Shown here: positions 32,176 through 42,700 of the stretch, piece after piece
Layout of the letters: each line of letters opens with the position of its first letter
How positions within the stretch are numbered: position 1 is the first letter of the stretch
Source: Woeseiaceae bacterium
GTDB taxonomy: Bacteria; Pseudomonadota; Gammaproteobacteria; Steroidobacterales; Woeseiaceae
Direction of reading: 5' to 3'
DNA length: 64,000 nt
NCBI GenBank assembly: GCA_030065915.1
Contig: JASJCQ010000015.1
Span: 62,001-126,000, forward strand
The notes under the pieces: generated by a model
The model's database searches: none
Told to the model about the DNA's origin: nothing
Seen by the model: only the letters and a program-made list of their open reading frames with translations
Translations under genes and position numbers: made by a program

Positions 32176-34536
32176 ATGAACGGCTGCTACCATTGTGGAC
32201 TTCCGGTACTGAAGACTGGCTTCGACAGCGTCGTGGACACCGAGACGCGTGTCTTCTGCTGCGCCGGCTGCAAAGCCGTCAGCGAGATGATCCACTCGGC
32301 CGGCATGGGTCGCTACTATGAGCTGCGCGACGCGCCGGAGGGCTTCATACCCGAGGACATGACGCAGCAGTTCGTCGAATACGACGAAAATTTCGATACC
32401 TATGCCGAGATCGTCGACGGCGTCGCCGCGACGACGATCTATGTCGAGGGCATGTACTGCACCGCCTGCAGCTGGCTCGTCGAGGCAACGTTGTCCGCGT
32501 CGCCTGCCGTTGAATCCGTGTCCATCGACCCGCTGAGTCATCGCGTGTACGTCGAGTGGCATGTCGAAGACCTGAGCCTCGGCGGCTTGCTCGGTCTGCT
32601 CGCGTCGGTCGGCTATGCGCCCCGCCCGCTCAGCCGGCATTCTAGCGATCGGCCTGAGTACGAGGAGGAACGGACGGCGTTGAAGCGCCTGCTGGTCGCC
32701 TCACTCGGCATGATGCAGGTCATGATGTTCGCGATCGCACTGTACGCCGGGGATGCCCAGGGCATCGACGAACGTATGGCGCACTTCCTCCGACTCGTGT
32801 CGATGGTCGTCGCTACACCCGTTGTCTTCTATTCCGCCCGGCCGTTTTTTGACGGCGCGATTCGCGGGCTGCTCGCATTGAAGCCCGGCATGGACCTGCC
32901 CGTGGCTATCGCGATCGGCCTCGCTTACGCCGGCTCGGTTTATTCGACATTCACACGTGGCGAGGACGTCTGGTTCGATTCGGTCGTCATGTTCGTGTTC
33001 TTCCTGACGCTGGGACGCTTCATCGAGATGCGCGCGCGCCAGCGCGCCGTTACGGTTGCTGACGCGCTGAAGCCATTGATGCCGGACACCGTGGTCGTAC
33101 TGGATGGCAACCGGCAGCAGACACGCTCGGTAGCCACACTCAAAGTCGGCGAGCGAGTGCTGCTCCGGCCCGGCGATCACGTGCCGGCTGACGCGATCAT
33201 CGAGTCCGGCGAGACCAGCGTCGATGAATCGGTCTTAAGCGGCGAATCGAGGCCGCAGGCACGCACGGTCGGCGATGAAATCGTTGCGGGCAGCATCAAC
33301 CTCGACACGGCGATCGAGGCGCGTGTAACGGCGACCGGCAGTGGCACTATCCTCGGCGGCATCCAGCGCCTGAGCCGTACCGCCCTGCACTATCGTCCCG
33401 CGATCGTACAGACGGCCGACCGCATCGCGAGTTACTTCGTGCTGGTGATACTGATGCTCGCAACGGCGGTCGCGGTTGCCTGGAGCATCATCGACCCAAC
33501 CCGCGCATTCGTCGTTACGTTATCCGTGCTGGTCGTGACCTGCCCTTGCGCGCTGGCCCTCGCAACACCGGCCGCGTTTGCCGCCGTAAACAGCAAGATG
33601 GCTTCGCTGAAACTCCTTCTGAAGAACTCAAACTCGATCGAAGCCCTGGCACGCTGCACGCACGTCGTTTTCGACAAGACCGGTACGCTGACGCTCGGCA
33701 AACCGTCGATCACGCAGGCGAAGACGCTGCGGGACGATCTCGACGATTCGAAGGCCATGCAGATCGCCGCGGCGCTGGAGGCCAGTTCGTCACACCCGAT
33801 TGCAAACGCATTCAAAGGCGCCGAGACGCCGTTCAGGGCGCTCAATGTCAGCGTCTTGCCGGGCGAGGGTATATTCGGGCTGATTGACGGTCGTTCCTGG
33901 ACGCTGGGTCGTGACCCGGACGGCGATGGGACGGCGTCACGGCGAACAGAGGCAGCGATGCGCGTCGTGCTCAGCGACGACCGCGGGCCGGCGGCGGAGT
34001 TTGTGCTGCAGGATGCCGTTCGAGCCGATGCGGCGGAGACGTTGGCTGAGCTCAAATCAATGGGGCTTCGCTTGAGTCTCTTGAGCGGTGACGGCAGCGA
34101 TGCTGTCGAGCACGTTGCCGATTCGCTGGGAATTGACACGTGGCAAGCGCGCCTGACGCCGGCCGACAAGCTCGATGCGATCCAGGCCTTGCAGCGCAGC
34201 GGCGCTCGCGTGCTGATGGTCGGCGACGGAATCAACGACGCACCGGTCATCGCCGGCGCCGACGTATCTATCGCGCCGGCCGCGGCGGCCGAGGTAACAC
34301 AAACCCGGGCTGACATCGTGTTTCTCGGCGACGGCCTGTCGCCGGTTGCTTCTGCGCTGACCGCATCGAAACGCACACTTCGAATCGTCCGGCAGAACCT
34401 GGGCTGGGCGATTGCCTACAACATCGCGGCGGTGCCGCTGGCGGCGGCCGGCCTCGTGCCCACGTGGCTCGCAGCGATCGGCATGAGCTTGAGCTCGCTG
34501 GTTGTCGTCTTCAACGCCCTGAGACTGAGCCGATGA
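32176..34536 (+). CDS. ccoI: Copper-transporting P1B-type ATPase for cbb3 assembly
   Basis: A 786-residue copper-type heavy-metal ATPase. N-terminal cysteine cluster CYHCGLP and FCCAGCK, then a heavy-metal-associated domain with CTAC (Cys95 and Cys98), about eight membrane helices, the intramembrane CPC (456-458), phosphorylation site DKTGT (Asp500), and GDGINDAP hinge. This matches CcoI/FixI, which exports copper to the periplasm for insertion into CcoN. The extra N-terminal CxxC region distinguishes it from CopA. It overlaps ccoS by ATGA. Confidence 0.95.
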   Translation: MNGCYHCGLPVLKTGFDSVVDTETRVFCCAGCKAVSEMIHSAGMGRYYELRDAPEGFIPEDMTQQFVEYDENFDTYAEIVDGVAATTIYVEGMYCTACSWLVEATLSASPAVESVSIDPLSHRVYVEWHVEDLSLGGLLGLLASVGYAPRPLSRHSSDRPEYEEERTALKRLLVASLGMMQVMMFAIALYAGDAQGIDERMAHFLRLVSMVVATPVVFYSARPFFDGAIRGLLALKPGMDLPVAIAIGLAYAGSVYSTFTRGEDVWFDSVVMFVFFLTLGRFIEMRARQRAVTVADALKPLMPDTVVVLDGNRQQTRSVATLKVGERVLLRPGDHVPADAIIESGETSVDESVLSGESRPQARTVGDEIVAGSINLDTAIEARVTATGSGTILGGIQRLSRTALHYRPAIVQTADRIASYFVLVILMLATAVAVAWSIIDPTRAFVVTLSVLVVTCPCALALATPAAFAAVNSKMASLKLLLKNSNSIEALARCTHVVFDKTGTLTLGKPSITQAKTLRDDLDDSKAMQIAAALEASSSHPIANAFKGAETPFRALNVSVLPGEGIFGLIDGRSWTLGRDPDGDGTASRRTEAAMRVVLSDDRGPAAEFVLQDAVRADAAETLAELKSMGLRLSLLSGDGSDAVEHVADSLGIDTWQARLTPADKLDAIQALQRSGARVLMVGDGINDAPVIAGADVSIAPAAAAEVTQTRADIVFLGDGLSPVASALTASKRTLRIVRQNLGWAIAYNIAAVPLAAAGLVPTWLAAIGMSLSSLVVVFNALRLSR

Positions 34537-34682
34537 GTATTCTGTACATCCTGATCCCTATCGGCCTGGTGCTGCTCGCGGCCGCGGTCGGCATCTTCTT
34601 CTGGGCCGTTGGCAACGGCCAGTTCGATGATCTCGAGTCTCCGGCGATGAGCATTTTCGACAAAGACGAGAAGAAGGACTAG
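34533..34682 (+). CDS. ccoS: cbb3 oxidase assembly protein CcoS
   Basis: A 49-residue protein with one helix (MSILYILIPIGLVLLAAAVG), followed by FFWAVGNGQFDDLESPA and a short charged tail, the full CcoS pattern. CcoS is needed for cofactor insertion into the oxidase. The ATG at 34533 overlaps the ccoI stop; an upstream in-frame start at 34464 lies within ccoI and is rejected. Confidence 0.95.
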   Translation: MSILYILIPIGLVLLAAAVGIFFWAVGNGQFDDLESPAMSIFDKDEKKD

Positions 34683-34685
34683 ACG

Positions 34686-35426
34686 ATGGCCGACTGGCTT
34701 GCTTTTGTCGTACCCGCCCTGGCGGCTGGCCTGTTCGGCAGCGCACACTGCCTCGGTATGTGCGGCGGATTGTCCGGCCTGTTCGCGATGCATCACGGCG
34801 CGAAGGCAACCGCCTCGCAGCCTGCCCTTGCAGTCTCCTACAACCTTGGCCGGCTCGCCAGCTACGCGGCGCTCGGTGCTTTGTCGGCGTATGCAGGCCA
34901 GGGACTAACGGACATTCTGCCGGGCCTCGCCGTGCCCATCCGGCTGATGGCGGGCCTGGTAATCGTCTTGATGGGTATACAGATAGCGTTCGGCTGGCAG
35001 CTGCTGGGGCCGGTCGAGAAAGCCGGCAGCTACCTGTGGCGCCTTGTATCCCCACTGACCAAACACGTCCTTCCCGCAACATCTCCGTTGAAAGCGACGG
35101 CGCTGGGCCTTTTGTGGGGACTCTTGCCCTGCGGACTGGTCTATTCGATGCTGCTGGTCGCAATGGCCGGCTCGAACCCGCTGCACGGCGCCACAGTCAT
35201 GATCGCGTTCGGCGTGGGCACGATGCCTGCGATGCTGTTTACGGGATTGAGCGCCGCTTCATTGAGCAGACTGCTGGCGAACAGGCGCCGCGGGCTGGTC
35301 GCCGGTCTTCTGCTGGTCGCTATCGGCGTCGCGACAATGGCGCTGCCGGCCTACAAGGTTCTCGGACCGGCCGACGGCGGCCACGCGCATCATCATCACA
35401 TGACCGCAAACGTCTCCGCAGACTAG
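34686..35426 (+). CDS. Sulfite exporter TauE/SafE-like protein at the cco locus
   Basis: A 246-residue inner-membrane protein with about six helices, of the type often placed after ccoS in gammaproteobacteria (DUF/TauE-SafE, DsbD-like). The Cys-containing helix GSAHCLGMCGGLSGLFAM and the second TALGLLWGLLPCGLVYSM repeat the DsbD-like pattern with Cys residues near prolines. It ends in a His-rich tail (GHAHHHHM), which suits a metal-linked role in copper handling. It follows ccoS by 3 bases, so it belongs to the operon. Its stop codon overlaps the stop of the convergent peptidase gene in the palindrome CTAG (35423-35426). Confidence 0.83.
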   Translation: MADWLAFVVPALAAGLFGSAHCLGMCGGLSGLFAMHHGAKATASQPALAVSYNLGRLASYAALGALSAYAGQGLTDILPGLAVPIRLMAGLVIVLMGIQIAFGWQLLGPVEKAGSYLWRLVSPLTKHVLPATSPLKATALGLLWGLLPCGLVYSMLLVAMAGSNPLHGATVMIAFGVGTMPAMLFTGLSAASLSRLLANRRRGLVAGLLLVAIGVATMALPAYKVLGPADGGHAHHHHMTANVSAD

Positions 35427-37465
35427 TTTCTGCCTTGGTTTGCTACCGTCGCGTCTGGCAAAACGTCTGTATCTTCTGCGTCCGCCCGGAGGCTCATGTT
35501 CCCGCAGTCGTTCGCCAGGAAGTCCAGCATTGACTCGTACAGTTCGATCTGGTGATGGAAGAAGAGCGTATTCGAGAAGTGGTCCGCCCCTTCCAGCTCT
35601 ACGTACTTGTAGTACTTGTTGTGTTTGTCGAGCTCCTTCATGTAGCGCTTCGCATGCACGACCTGTACGCGCTGGTCGAGGTCGCCATGGATAATCAGGA
35701 TCGGGATGTTGACTTTGGCGACCTCGTCTATCGGATTAAGCGCCTCACGCCGATAGATCTCCTGCTGCCTCTTCGTAACGCTGTTGTCACGATACCGTCG
35801 GAGGTTGAAGTTGTGCTGTTGAATCATATCGGCGACGGCCGCGCCGGCCATCGTACACTGGTAGATCTGAGGCGTACGTGAGGCCGCAGCCAGCGCCGCA
35901 TACCCGCCGTAGGACCAGCCGAACATCGCGATGCGGTCGGGGTCGGCGAGACCGCGCTCGACGAGGTGCAAAGCCGAGTCATCCTTGTCGTCCTGCATCT
36001 TGTAGCCAGCTTCTCCGCCATTGATCCATGCAGTCAGGTGAAAATTCAAGCCGTAGTTGAGCGAGCCGCGATACTGAGGCTGGACAACCATATAGCCGTT
36101 GTTGGCCAGCATTTGCGCCCACTCGCTGAACACCGGCGTTTCTCGTACCCAGGGCCCGCCGTGCGGCATGACGATGGTCGGGTACGGCGGCTTACCGTTC
36201 GGTAGTGTGACGTAGGCGCGCAATTTCAGCCCGTCGCGTGCTTCGAAAGTCACGTACTCGAGGTCGGCCAACTTCTCACTCTCCAGGAGCGGCTGGCGAC
36301 TTCCGACCGGAGTGATTTTTCCGTTCTTCAGCAGGTAGTAGGTGCCGGGATCCCGTGGTCCGGAGTTGTAGATAGTCATCGTACCGCCGTCACGCGAACG
36401 GCTATTGATGTTCACGTAGTGCGAGTGCGGGATAAACTGTTCGAGCTGCGCATAGGTTGCGCCCTCGATCTCATCAAAATACTCGGTGTGCTGTTTGTCC
36501 GTAAAATAGTTGATGCCGACGACGGTGTCCGGGTTTTGCCAATCGTTGCTATGGTACCGCGCACTCAAGACGTCGACGTCGGAGCGTCGATAGATCAACT
36601 CGTCAAATTTCTTCGTGTTGATGTTGAATGACCAGAAGCCCAGTTTGTCGTGGCCATTCTGGGCCGACACGAGGACATGATTCGTGCTTGTCGGGTCTAT
36701 GGATTCGATGAAGAAGTCCTCGACTTCCGACTCATGTACGCGATAGATCTCTTCCCATCCGGACGCGCCAGAACGCCGGACATACCAGATGAAATCGCCT
36801 TTCGCAGCGTCGAAGCCTCGTGCCCCCCAGGGCTCGCCATTGCCATTGAACTCAATATTGCCGAGCGCCAACTTGCCGCGAATCAGTAGCTGCTTCGTGC
36901 CCTTCTTCAGGTCGAACAGCCAGTAGGACTGAGGACGAAACGTCTCGCCGATCTTGGAACCGGGGCCGTCATCGCCGCCCTCCTGGAACGAGATAATGAC
37001 CTTGTTGGGCTTGCCGGGTGCGATATTGACGATTGAGGCGTTGGTCTCTTCGAACTCACGGAGCCTCTGCGTGCGGACGTTCACCGACGCGATCTTGTTC
37101 TGGTAGACACCCTCGTTCTGGCCTTCGACGATATCGCGGACCTTCTGGCGCAGCGTGAAGATGATGTCCTCGTCGCTGGCCCAGTAGAAATTCGTGATCT
37201 CCATCGGGTCAGCGTTTAAGCGAAAGGGCTCCTTCGTCAGATCGTCCGCCTCGTAGACTTCGATGATCGGGTTGCCGTCCTTCGACGGGATCTTCATCAG
37301 GCCGAGGTACTTACCGTCAGGCGACACCTGCGCCTGGTCGATCACGGCACGAAGCGCCCAATACTCGAGCGGATACGGCTCGTTGTCGATTTCAGCCTGG
37401 GCCGCCGGCGGCAGCATCAGGGCAAGACTCAGGACCAGTCCCGGGAATCGCGTCATCTTCCCCAT
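35423..37465 (-). CDS. S9 family prolyl oligopeptidase, paralogue 1
   Basis: A 680-residue secreted peptidase. The signal peptide is MTRFPGLVLSLALMLPPAAQ (after MGK), followed by a beta-propeller domain and a C-terminal alpha/beta hydrolase. Catalytic residues: Ser in FGWSYGGYAAL, Asp in HGDLDQRVQ, His in EGADHFSNTL. Family members cut short peptides in the periplasm. I start at ATG 37465, which has AAAGGAGG 9 bases upstream; the longer frame to 37579 adds 38 basic residues before the signal peptide. It aligns over its entire length with the next gene upstream (37659-39656), so the two arose by tandem duplication. Confidence 0.9.
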   Translation of the reverse strand: MGKMTRFPGLVLSLALMLPPAAQAEIDNEPYPLEYWALRAVIDQAQVSPDGKYLGLMKIPSKDGNPIIEVYEADDLTKEPFRLNADPMEITNFYWASDEDIIFTLRQKVRDIVEGQNEGVYQNKIASVNVRTQRLREFEETNASIVNIAPGKPNKVIISFQEGGDDGPGSKIGETFRPQSYWLFDLKKGTKQLLIRGKLALGNIEFNGNGEPWGARGFDAAKGDFIWYVRRSGASGWEEIYRVHESEVEDFFIESIDPTSTNHVLVSAQNGHDKLGFWSFNINTKKFDELIYRRSDVDVLSARYHSNDWQNPDTVVGINYFTDKQHTEYFDEIEGATYAQLEQFIPHSHYVNINSRSRDGGTMTIYNSGPRDPGTYYLLKNGKITPVGSRQPLLESEKLADLEYVTFEARDGLKLRAYVTLPNGKPPYPTIVMPHGGPWVRETPVFSEWAQMLANNGYMVVQPQYRGSLNYGLNFHLTAWINGGEAGYKMQDDKDDSALHLVERGLADPDRIAMFGWSYGGYAALAAASRTPQIYQCTMAGAAVADMIQQHNFNLRRYRDNSVTKRQQEIYRREALNPIDEVAKVNIPILIIHGDLDQRVQVVHAKRYMKELDKHNKYYKYVELEGADHFSNTLFFHHQIELYESMLDFLANDCGNMSLRADAEDTDVLPDATVANQGRN

Positions 37466-37600
37466 GATCGTTTGCCTCCTTTTTGTCGGACCGAGACGCC
37501 AGCGCGCCCACAAGTCTCCCGATAATAGCAAAACTGTTTCTCGTGATACGACCTGGTGGCGGATGGCGCGGTATAGCAATGCAACGCGTCGACCGCCCGA

Positions 37601-37633
37601 AAAAAAGCCCTGCAGACAAAAGCCTGCAGGGCT
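37601..37633 (-). terminator. Rho-independent terminator of S9 paralogue 2
   Basis: Read on the minus strand: stem AGCCCTGCAG / CTGCAGGGCT (37624-37633 and 37606-37615), 8-base loop, followed by TTTTTT (37606-37601). It ends the transcript of the upstream peptidase gene, so paralogue 1 needs its own promoter in 37466-37600. Confidence 0.9.
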
Positions 37634-37658
37634 CTTAGCGGTGACGGCCGACTAGTAG

Positions 37659-39656
37659 TTACTGGTTGGCCGCGGCTGTGTAGCCTCCCAGCTGGCAGTC
37701 GTTGCTCAGAAACTCAAGCATTGCCGAGTACTTTATGTGCTTGTGGTCGTAGGACCATGTGTTGAAGAAGTGATCGGCACCCTCCAGCTCGATGTACTTG
37801 TAGTTCTTGTTGGCCTTGTCCAGAGCCTCGAGGTAGATTTTCGCCTGTTCCGGCGGCGTACGCTGATCGACGTCGCCATGAATGATCAGCATCGGAACGT
37901 TGACCTTGGACGCCTCCTTAACCGGTCGGACTGCGTTGTCCCAGGTCTTGATGAACTGATCCGCCTCCCAGCCGTCGGCGAAGTTGTTACGCAGGTAGTT
38001 CATCTGCACGACCGGGTCGGAAACCACGGCTGACGCAATTACACACTGGTAAATCTGCGGTGTACGCGACGCCGCCACGAGGGCCGCGTAGCCGCCGTAG
38101 GAGCCGCCGTACATCGCCATGCGATCAGGGTCGGCCAAGCCGCGTTCTACGAGATACAGCGCGCCGTCATCCTTGTCATCCTGCATCGAGTAGCCGATCT
38201 GTCCATCGCCCTCGAATGCCGAGTGATAGAAATTGAGACCGTAATTCAGCGATCCCCGATACTGCGGCTGCAACACCAGGTAGCCGTTGTTCGCGAACAT
38301 CTGGGCCCACGGCTGATACGACGGAACCTCCGAAACAAACGGACCGCCGTGCGGCATGACGACGAGGGGGTGCGGGCCCTCACCGTTCGGTATCGTCAGG
38401 TAGGCGGGTATCTGACCTCCGTCGCGGCTCGGGTAAACGATGTATTCAATGTCTGCGAGCTTCTCGGCTTCGAGCAGCGGTTGTTGACTGCCGACAGTTT
38501 CGATCCTGCCTTCGCGCAGCAGGTAGTAGGTGCCCGGATCACGAGGACCGACATTCAGGATCGTCATCGACGCACCGTCTTTGGAACGGCTGGTGATAGA
38601 GACGTTGTAAGCGTTGGGAATGATCTTTTCGAGCTGCGCGTAAGTCGCACCCTCGATCTCGTCGAAGTATTCCCAGTGCACCTTATCCTTGGCATATGAA
38701 ATACCGACGATCTGATCGGGGTGTTTCCAGGTGTTGCTGTGGTTTCGCGTCGTCCACAGATCTACGTCTGAGCGACGATAAATAAGCTCCTCGAACTTCT
38801 TCGTCGTCGTATTCATCGACCAGAGCCCTTCCTTGTCATCGCCGTTGTGTGCAACAACCAGGACGTTGCCAGGCTTGGCATCGTCTTTGCCGACGACGAT
38901 GAACGTCTGCGGATCGTCCTCGTCCTGGCGATAGAGCTCATCCCAGCCCTTGCCGCCTTCCGGACGGTAATAGGTGATGGAGTCGCCGGTCTGGCGCTGG
39001 AAACCGCGTGCGAGCCAGGGGTTCCCGTCACCGTCGAAGTCGATGTTGCCCAGCGCGAGCTTGCCGCGAATCAGCAGCTGCTTCGTGCCCCGGTCGAGAT
39101 CGAACAACCAGTACGAACGCGGGCGGAACGTTTCACCCACTTTCAGCTGCCCGTCTTCGTCCACGCCTTCCTGCATCGAGATAATGACCTTGTTGGGCTC
39201 GTTGACCAGCAGGTTCTCGACGTTAGGGTTGGCCACGTCGAACTTCTTGATCTCTTTCTTCTTGACGTCAACCATCGCGATGCGTGATTCGAAAACGCCC
39301 TGGTTGTACCCCTCGATTACGTCTCGGACCTGCTGGCGCGCGACGAACAGTATTTTCGTATTGCTGACCCAGTAGAACGCCTGGATCTGCATCGGATCGG
39401 CGTTCATTCTGAACGGCTCTTTGCTCAAATCGCTGGCGTCGTACACCTCGATGATCGGATCGGCCTTCTTGTTCGGGACCTTTTTCAGCGCCAGGTACTT
39501 GCCGTCCGGCGAGATGTCCACGTTACTGATTACGGCGTCCAGCGCCCAGTACTCAAGCGGATACGGCTCGTTTGCAAGCTCTACCTTACTGCCTGCATTT
39601 GCCGTCGAGAATGTGGCAACACATAAGGTCGCCAAGAGCATCAATCTCTTTTTCAT
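37659..39656 (-). CDS. S9 family prolyl oligopeptidase, paralogue 2
   Basis: A 665-residue secreted peptidase: signal peptide MKKRLMLLATLCVATFSTAN, beta-propeller (with DISPDGKYLALKKVPNKKAD and IRGKLALGNIDFDGDGNPW), and a catalytic domain. Nucleophile region YGGSYGGYAALVAASRTPQI, Asp in HGDVDQRTPPEQA, His in ADHFFNTWSYDHK. The residue before the nucleophile is Gly where paralogue 1 has Trp (GWSYGG), which may alter the S1' or oxyanion side. It is flanked by terminators on both sides, so it is transcribed alone. Together with the receptor upstream it probably handles peptides. Confidence 0.92.
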   Translation of the reverse strand: MKKRLMLLATLCVATFSTANAGSKVELANEPYPLEYWALDAVISNVDISPDGKYLALKKVPNKKADPIIEVYDASDLSKEPFRMNADPMQIQAFYWVSNTKILFVARQQVRDVIEGYNQGVFESRIAMVDVKKKEIKKFDVANPNVENLLVNEPNKVIISMQEGVDEDGQLKVGETFRPRSYWLFDLDRGTKQLLIRGKLALGNIDFDGDGNPWLARGFQRQTGDSITYYRPEGGKGWDELYRQDEDDPQTFIVVGKDDAKPGNVLVVAHNGDDKEGLWSMNTTTKKFEELIYRRSDVDLWTTRNHSNTWKHPDQIVGISYAKDKVHWEYFDEIEGATYAQLEKIIPNAYNVSITSRSKDGASMTILNVGPRDPGTYYLLREGRIETVGSQQPLLEAEKLADIEYIVYPSRDGGQIPAYLTIPNGEGPHPLVVMPHGGPFVSEVPSYQPWAQMFANNGYLVLQPQYRGSLNYGLNFYHSAFEGDGQIGYSMQDDKDDGALYLVERGLADPDRMAMYGGSYGGYAALVAASRTPQIYQCVIASAVVSDPVVQMNYLRNNFADGWEADQFIKTWDNAVRPVKEASKVNVPMLIIHGDVDQRTPPEQAKIYLEALDKANKNYKYIELEGADHFFNTWSYDHKHIKYSAMLEFLSNDCQLGGYTAAANQ

Positions 39657-39702
39657 AGTTCCATCCTGGGGTGTTGCTTAACAGAGTTGGCCAGATGGGC
39701 CG

Positions 39703-39717
39703 TTAGACTAAGTCTAA
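39703..39717. promoter_or_regulatory. Inverted repeat upstream of S9 paralogue 2
   Basis: TTAGAC (39703-39708) and GTCTAA (39712-39717) flank a 3-base centre, TAA. It lies about 47 bases before the peptidase start and just after the receptor's terminator, where a promoter or operator is expected. No -35/-10 pair could be assigned with confidence. Confidence 0.3.
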
Positions 39718-39734
39718 GGAATTTTGGTTCAAAC

Positions 39735-39767
39735 AAAAAGGCCCCACGGAGCGAACTCCGTGGGGCC
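39735..39767 (-). terminator. Rho-independent terminator of the TonB-dependent receptor gene
   Basis: On the minus strand a 12-bp stem (GGCCCCACGGAG / CTCCGTGGGGCC, 39740-39751 and 39756-39767) with a TTCG tetraloop is followed by CTTTTTG. The stable UUCG loop and T-run make this a strong terminator. It separates the receptor from the peptidase gene. Confidence 0.93.
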
Positions 39768-39799
39768 AGGTCTTGCTTAGCTGTGATCGGACTGGCCGA

Positions 39800-42700
39800 T
39801 CACTCGCCACCACCAAAGCTGGTTGAGACGTTCAGGAAGTAAGTCCTTCCGTTCAGGTCGTAACCGTAGCCAATCGGCGTGTTGTTGACGGCCTGGATTT
39901 CAGTGCCATCGACGAACGGAGGGTTCTCGTCAAAGACGTTGCGAATACCACCGCCAATCGTCCAGCGATCACCGAAGTAGTACGCCGAGATGTTGTGCAG
40001 GAAGTAGTTCTCGATGAAGCCGATGTCACGGCAGAGAACGTCATCCGGCGGACCGGCGCAAGCATCTGAACCGCCCGTGACTGCCTCGTCAAACGGATCG
40101 ATACCCTCGATGTCCTGCTCTACAGAACCCTGGTAACGAGTCTCCCAGGAGACGCGGTAATCGTCGTAGTCGAAGCGCATGTTGATGCGGCCGCGCCACG
40201 TAGCGAAGCCGGGCTCACCCTGGAAGGCGTCGACATCATCCGGAGATCCAGCAGCGCCAGCGAACAGCGTGGAACGCTCCAGCAGGCGGTTGGCACGAAC
40301 GTCCAGTGCGAAGTCGATCGGACGCTCCGCAATCGTGAACGTGTCGCCGAAGGACAGGTTGACGTCTACGCCACGTGCCTTCTCCTGGTCACGGTTCAGG
40401 AAGCCCTGATCGATGAACGTCATGAACGGCTGCGTCGGATCCGACAGGTCACGCGTAATGCGCGAGCAGAACGGGCTGGTGCCGGACGTATTGTTATAGC
40501 AGTCGTTAACGATAAACGCGTTAGACGGCTCGATGATCGTGTTAATAACCTTGATCTCGTAGTAGGTCGCGCTGACGGACAGGTCGAACGCGTTGACGTT
40601 CGGCAGGTCCCAGGCGAAACCGGCAGACCAAGACTCAGACTCTTCCGCGTCGAGCGTCAGTGAACCACCTTCAGCCGACTCAACAGAATAGCTGTTAAAG
40701 CCATTGTTGTTGGCAAGCGTCGGATCAACACCGTTGGCGACACAGTTCTGAAGCACAATTGCGTCTCGATCGTCTGCAGCAGCATCGTAGCCACCGGTCA
40801 GATCGTTGATCGCTGCGTCCGGAATGAAGCAGGGGTCAAACGTCGTAACGAAGCCCGTCTGGTTCAGCAGGAAGAGCTCACGCAGGTTCGGCGCGCGGTA
40901 AGACGTGCCGGAGGTTGCACGAATCAGCAGGTAGTCGACCGGACGCCAGCCCAGCTTGAAGGACTCGGTCCAGTTGCCACCGTAATACTCGTCGTCGGTG
41001 TAGCGAGCCGACATGTTCAGGCTCAGCTCTTCAGCCGCCTGGACGCCAGCCAGCAGCGGCAGCTCGACCTCGGCAAAGAGTTCGTTCGTCCACTTCTCGC
41101 CGACGGCGCCGCCGTCAGAGAAGAAGCCGAAGAACAGTCCGTCGCGAGCAACCTCGTCAGGAATAGACTTGATCTCGTCGTTGCGAACTTCGACGCCGAT
41201 GCCGAAGGCAACAGCACCGCCCGGCAGCTCGGCGACGTCACCGGTAGCGTAAGCAGAGAAGATCGTCTGCTCGTACTCGGTGTCGAAATCGCGATTGTCG
41301 AACAGGTAGTTACGCTCGGCAGCCGTCGCGAAATCACCCGTTACGACGCCGACCGGGTACAGCTCCGGTGCGAACATGTTGACCGGTACGCAACCGGGCG
41401 CTACGTCAGATGCGAGATCCGACGCCGCAATGTCGCTGTTGAAGCCTACGATGCTCGGGTCAGAGATCTCGCAAGGCGTATTCGTGTCTGAGTAGTAACC
41501 CAGAGCCAGGTCGAGACGGTCTACGCGGATACCTTCACGGAACGAGTTGCTGTCCGACAGGGTGTGCGTGTAGTACATGTCGAACGACCAGTTCTCGAAG
41601 CTGCCGAAGTCGATGAACGGAAGGTCGCCGCGGATACCACCGACGATGCGTGTCTGCTCACCTTCGACGTCCGTGAAGTTACGGTCGCCGGCGACGGATA
41701 CGATCGGGCGGGTACGGGCAGCGCCGATCGAACCGATCGTCTGGTCACAGGAACCACCGGCACTCGGATCACATCCGAAGGCGTTCAAGACCTGGTTGAC
41801 GAAGTTCGGGTTGTTGTACAGCGCGTCGGCCGCGTCACCACAGTCAACACCATTCGGGTTGGCCGGGTTACACAGGTTGAACGGGTTGTTAGCCGGTACA
41901 AACGGGAACAACTGACCTTCTGACGAGTTCGAGAAGAAGTCGACAGAGGAGTACAGGATTTCGAAGTACGGCGTGAGGTTCATTTCACCTTCGAAGGTAT
42001 ACTCACCAAAGGCCATGAAGCTCGTCGTTTCGTTTTCCGGGAACAGGTCAGAGTTCTGCTGGCTGTCCTTGCCGTTCAGATCGTAGTCACGGAACGTCAG
42101 GTCGGTACGACCGTCGCCGTCACCGTCTACGCCGAAGCCGAAGATCGACGACTCGGAGAAGTTCGGCCAGCCACCATTGGTGAAGCCCGGCGTGTGGTAG
42201 ATCGAGCCAACGTCAGGCACGCTGACGCGACCGGCGAGCAGGCCGAGTCGGCACTCATCCCAGTCCATGCCGTAGACCTGCGAGTAGAACACATCGGCGG
42301 TGCGGATGTTGCCGTTCTCGTCGATCTCGGCGTTCTTGTTGCAGCCCTCGGTCCAGGGACGGTCAGCCAGGCGGACGCGCTCGCTTTCGGTGTACTCGAC
42401 ACCAATACCGACGAAGCCGCGGTCGAAGTTCCTGCCCCAGGACGCGCTCAGCGTATGGTCAACGCCATTGCTGTACTCGGGTACGCGCGAGAAGATCTCT
42501 GCCTCGAAGCCGTCGAAATCCTTGCGCAGGATCACGTTGGCAACACCGGCGATGGCGTCTGAACCGTAAACGGAAGAAGCGCCGTCGAGCAGCAGGTCAT
42601 ACTGCTGTACGAGAGAAGCCGGGACCTGGTTCAGGTTGGCTGCTACCGGAGCGCCTTCCACACCCGCGGGCGCCATGCGACGACCGTTGATCAGAACCAG

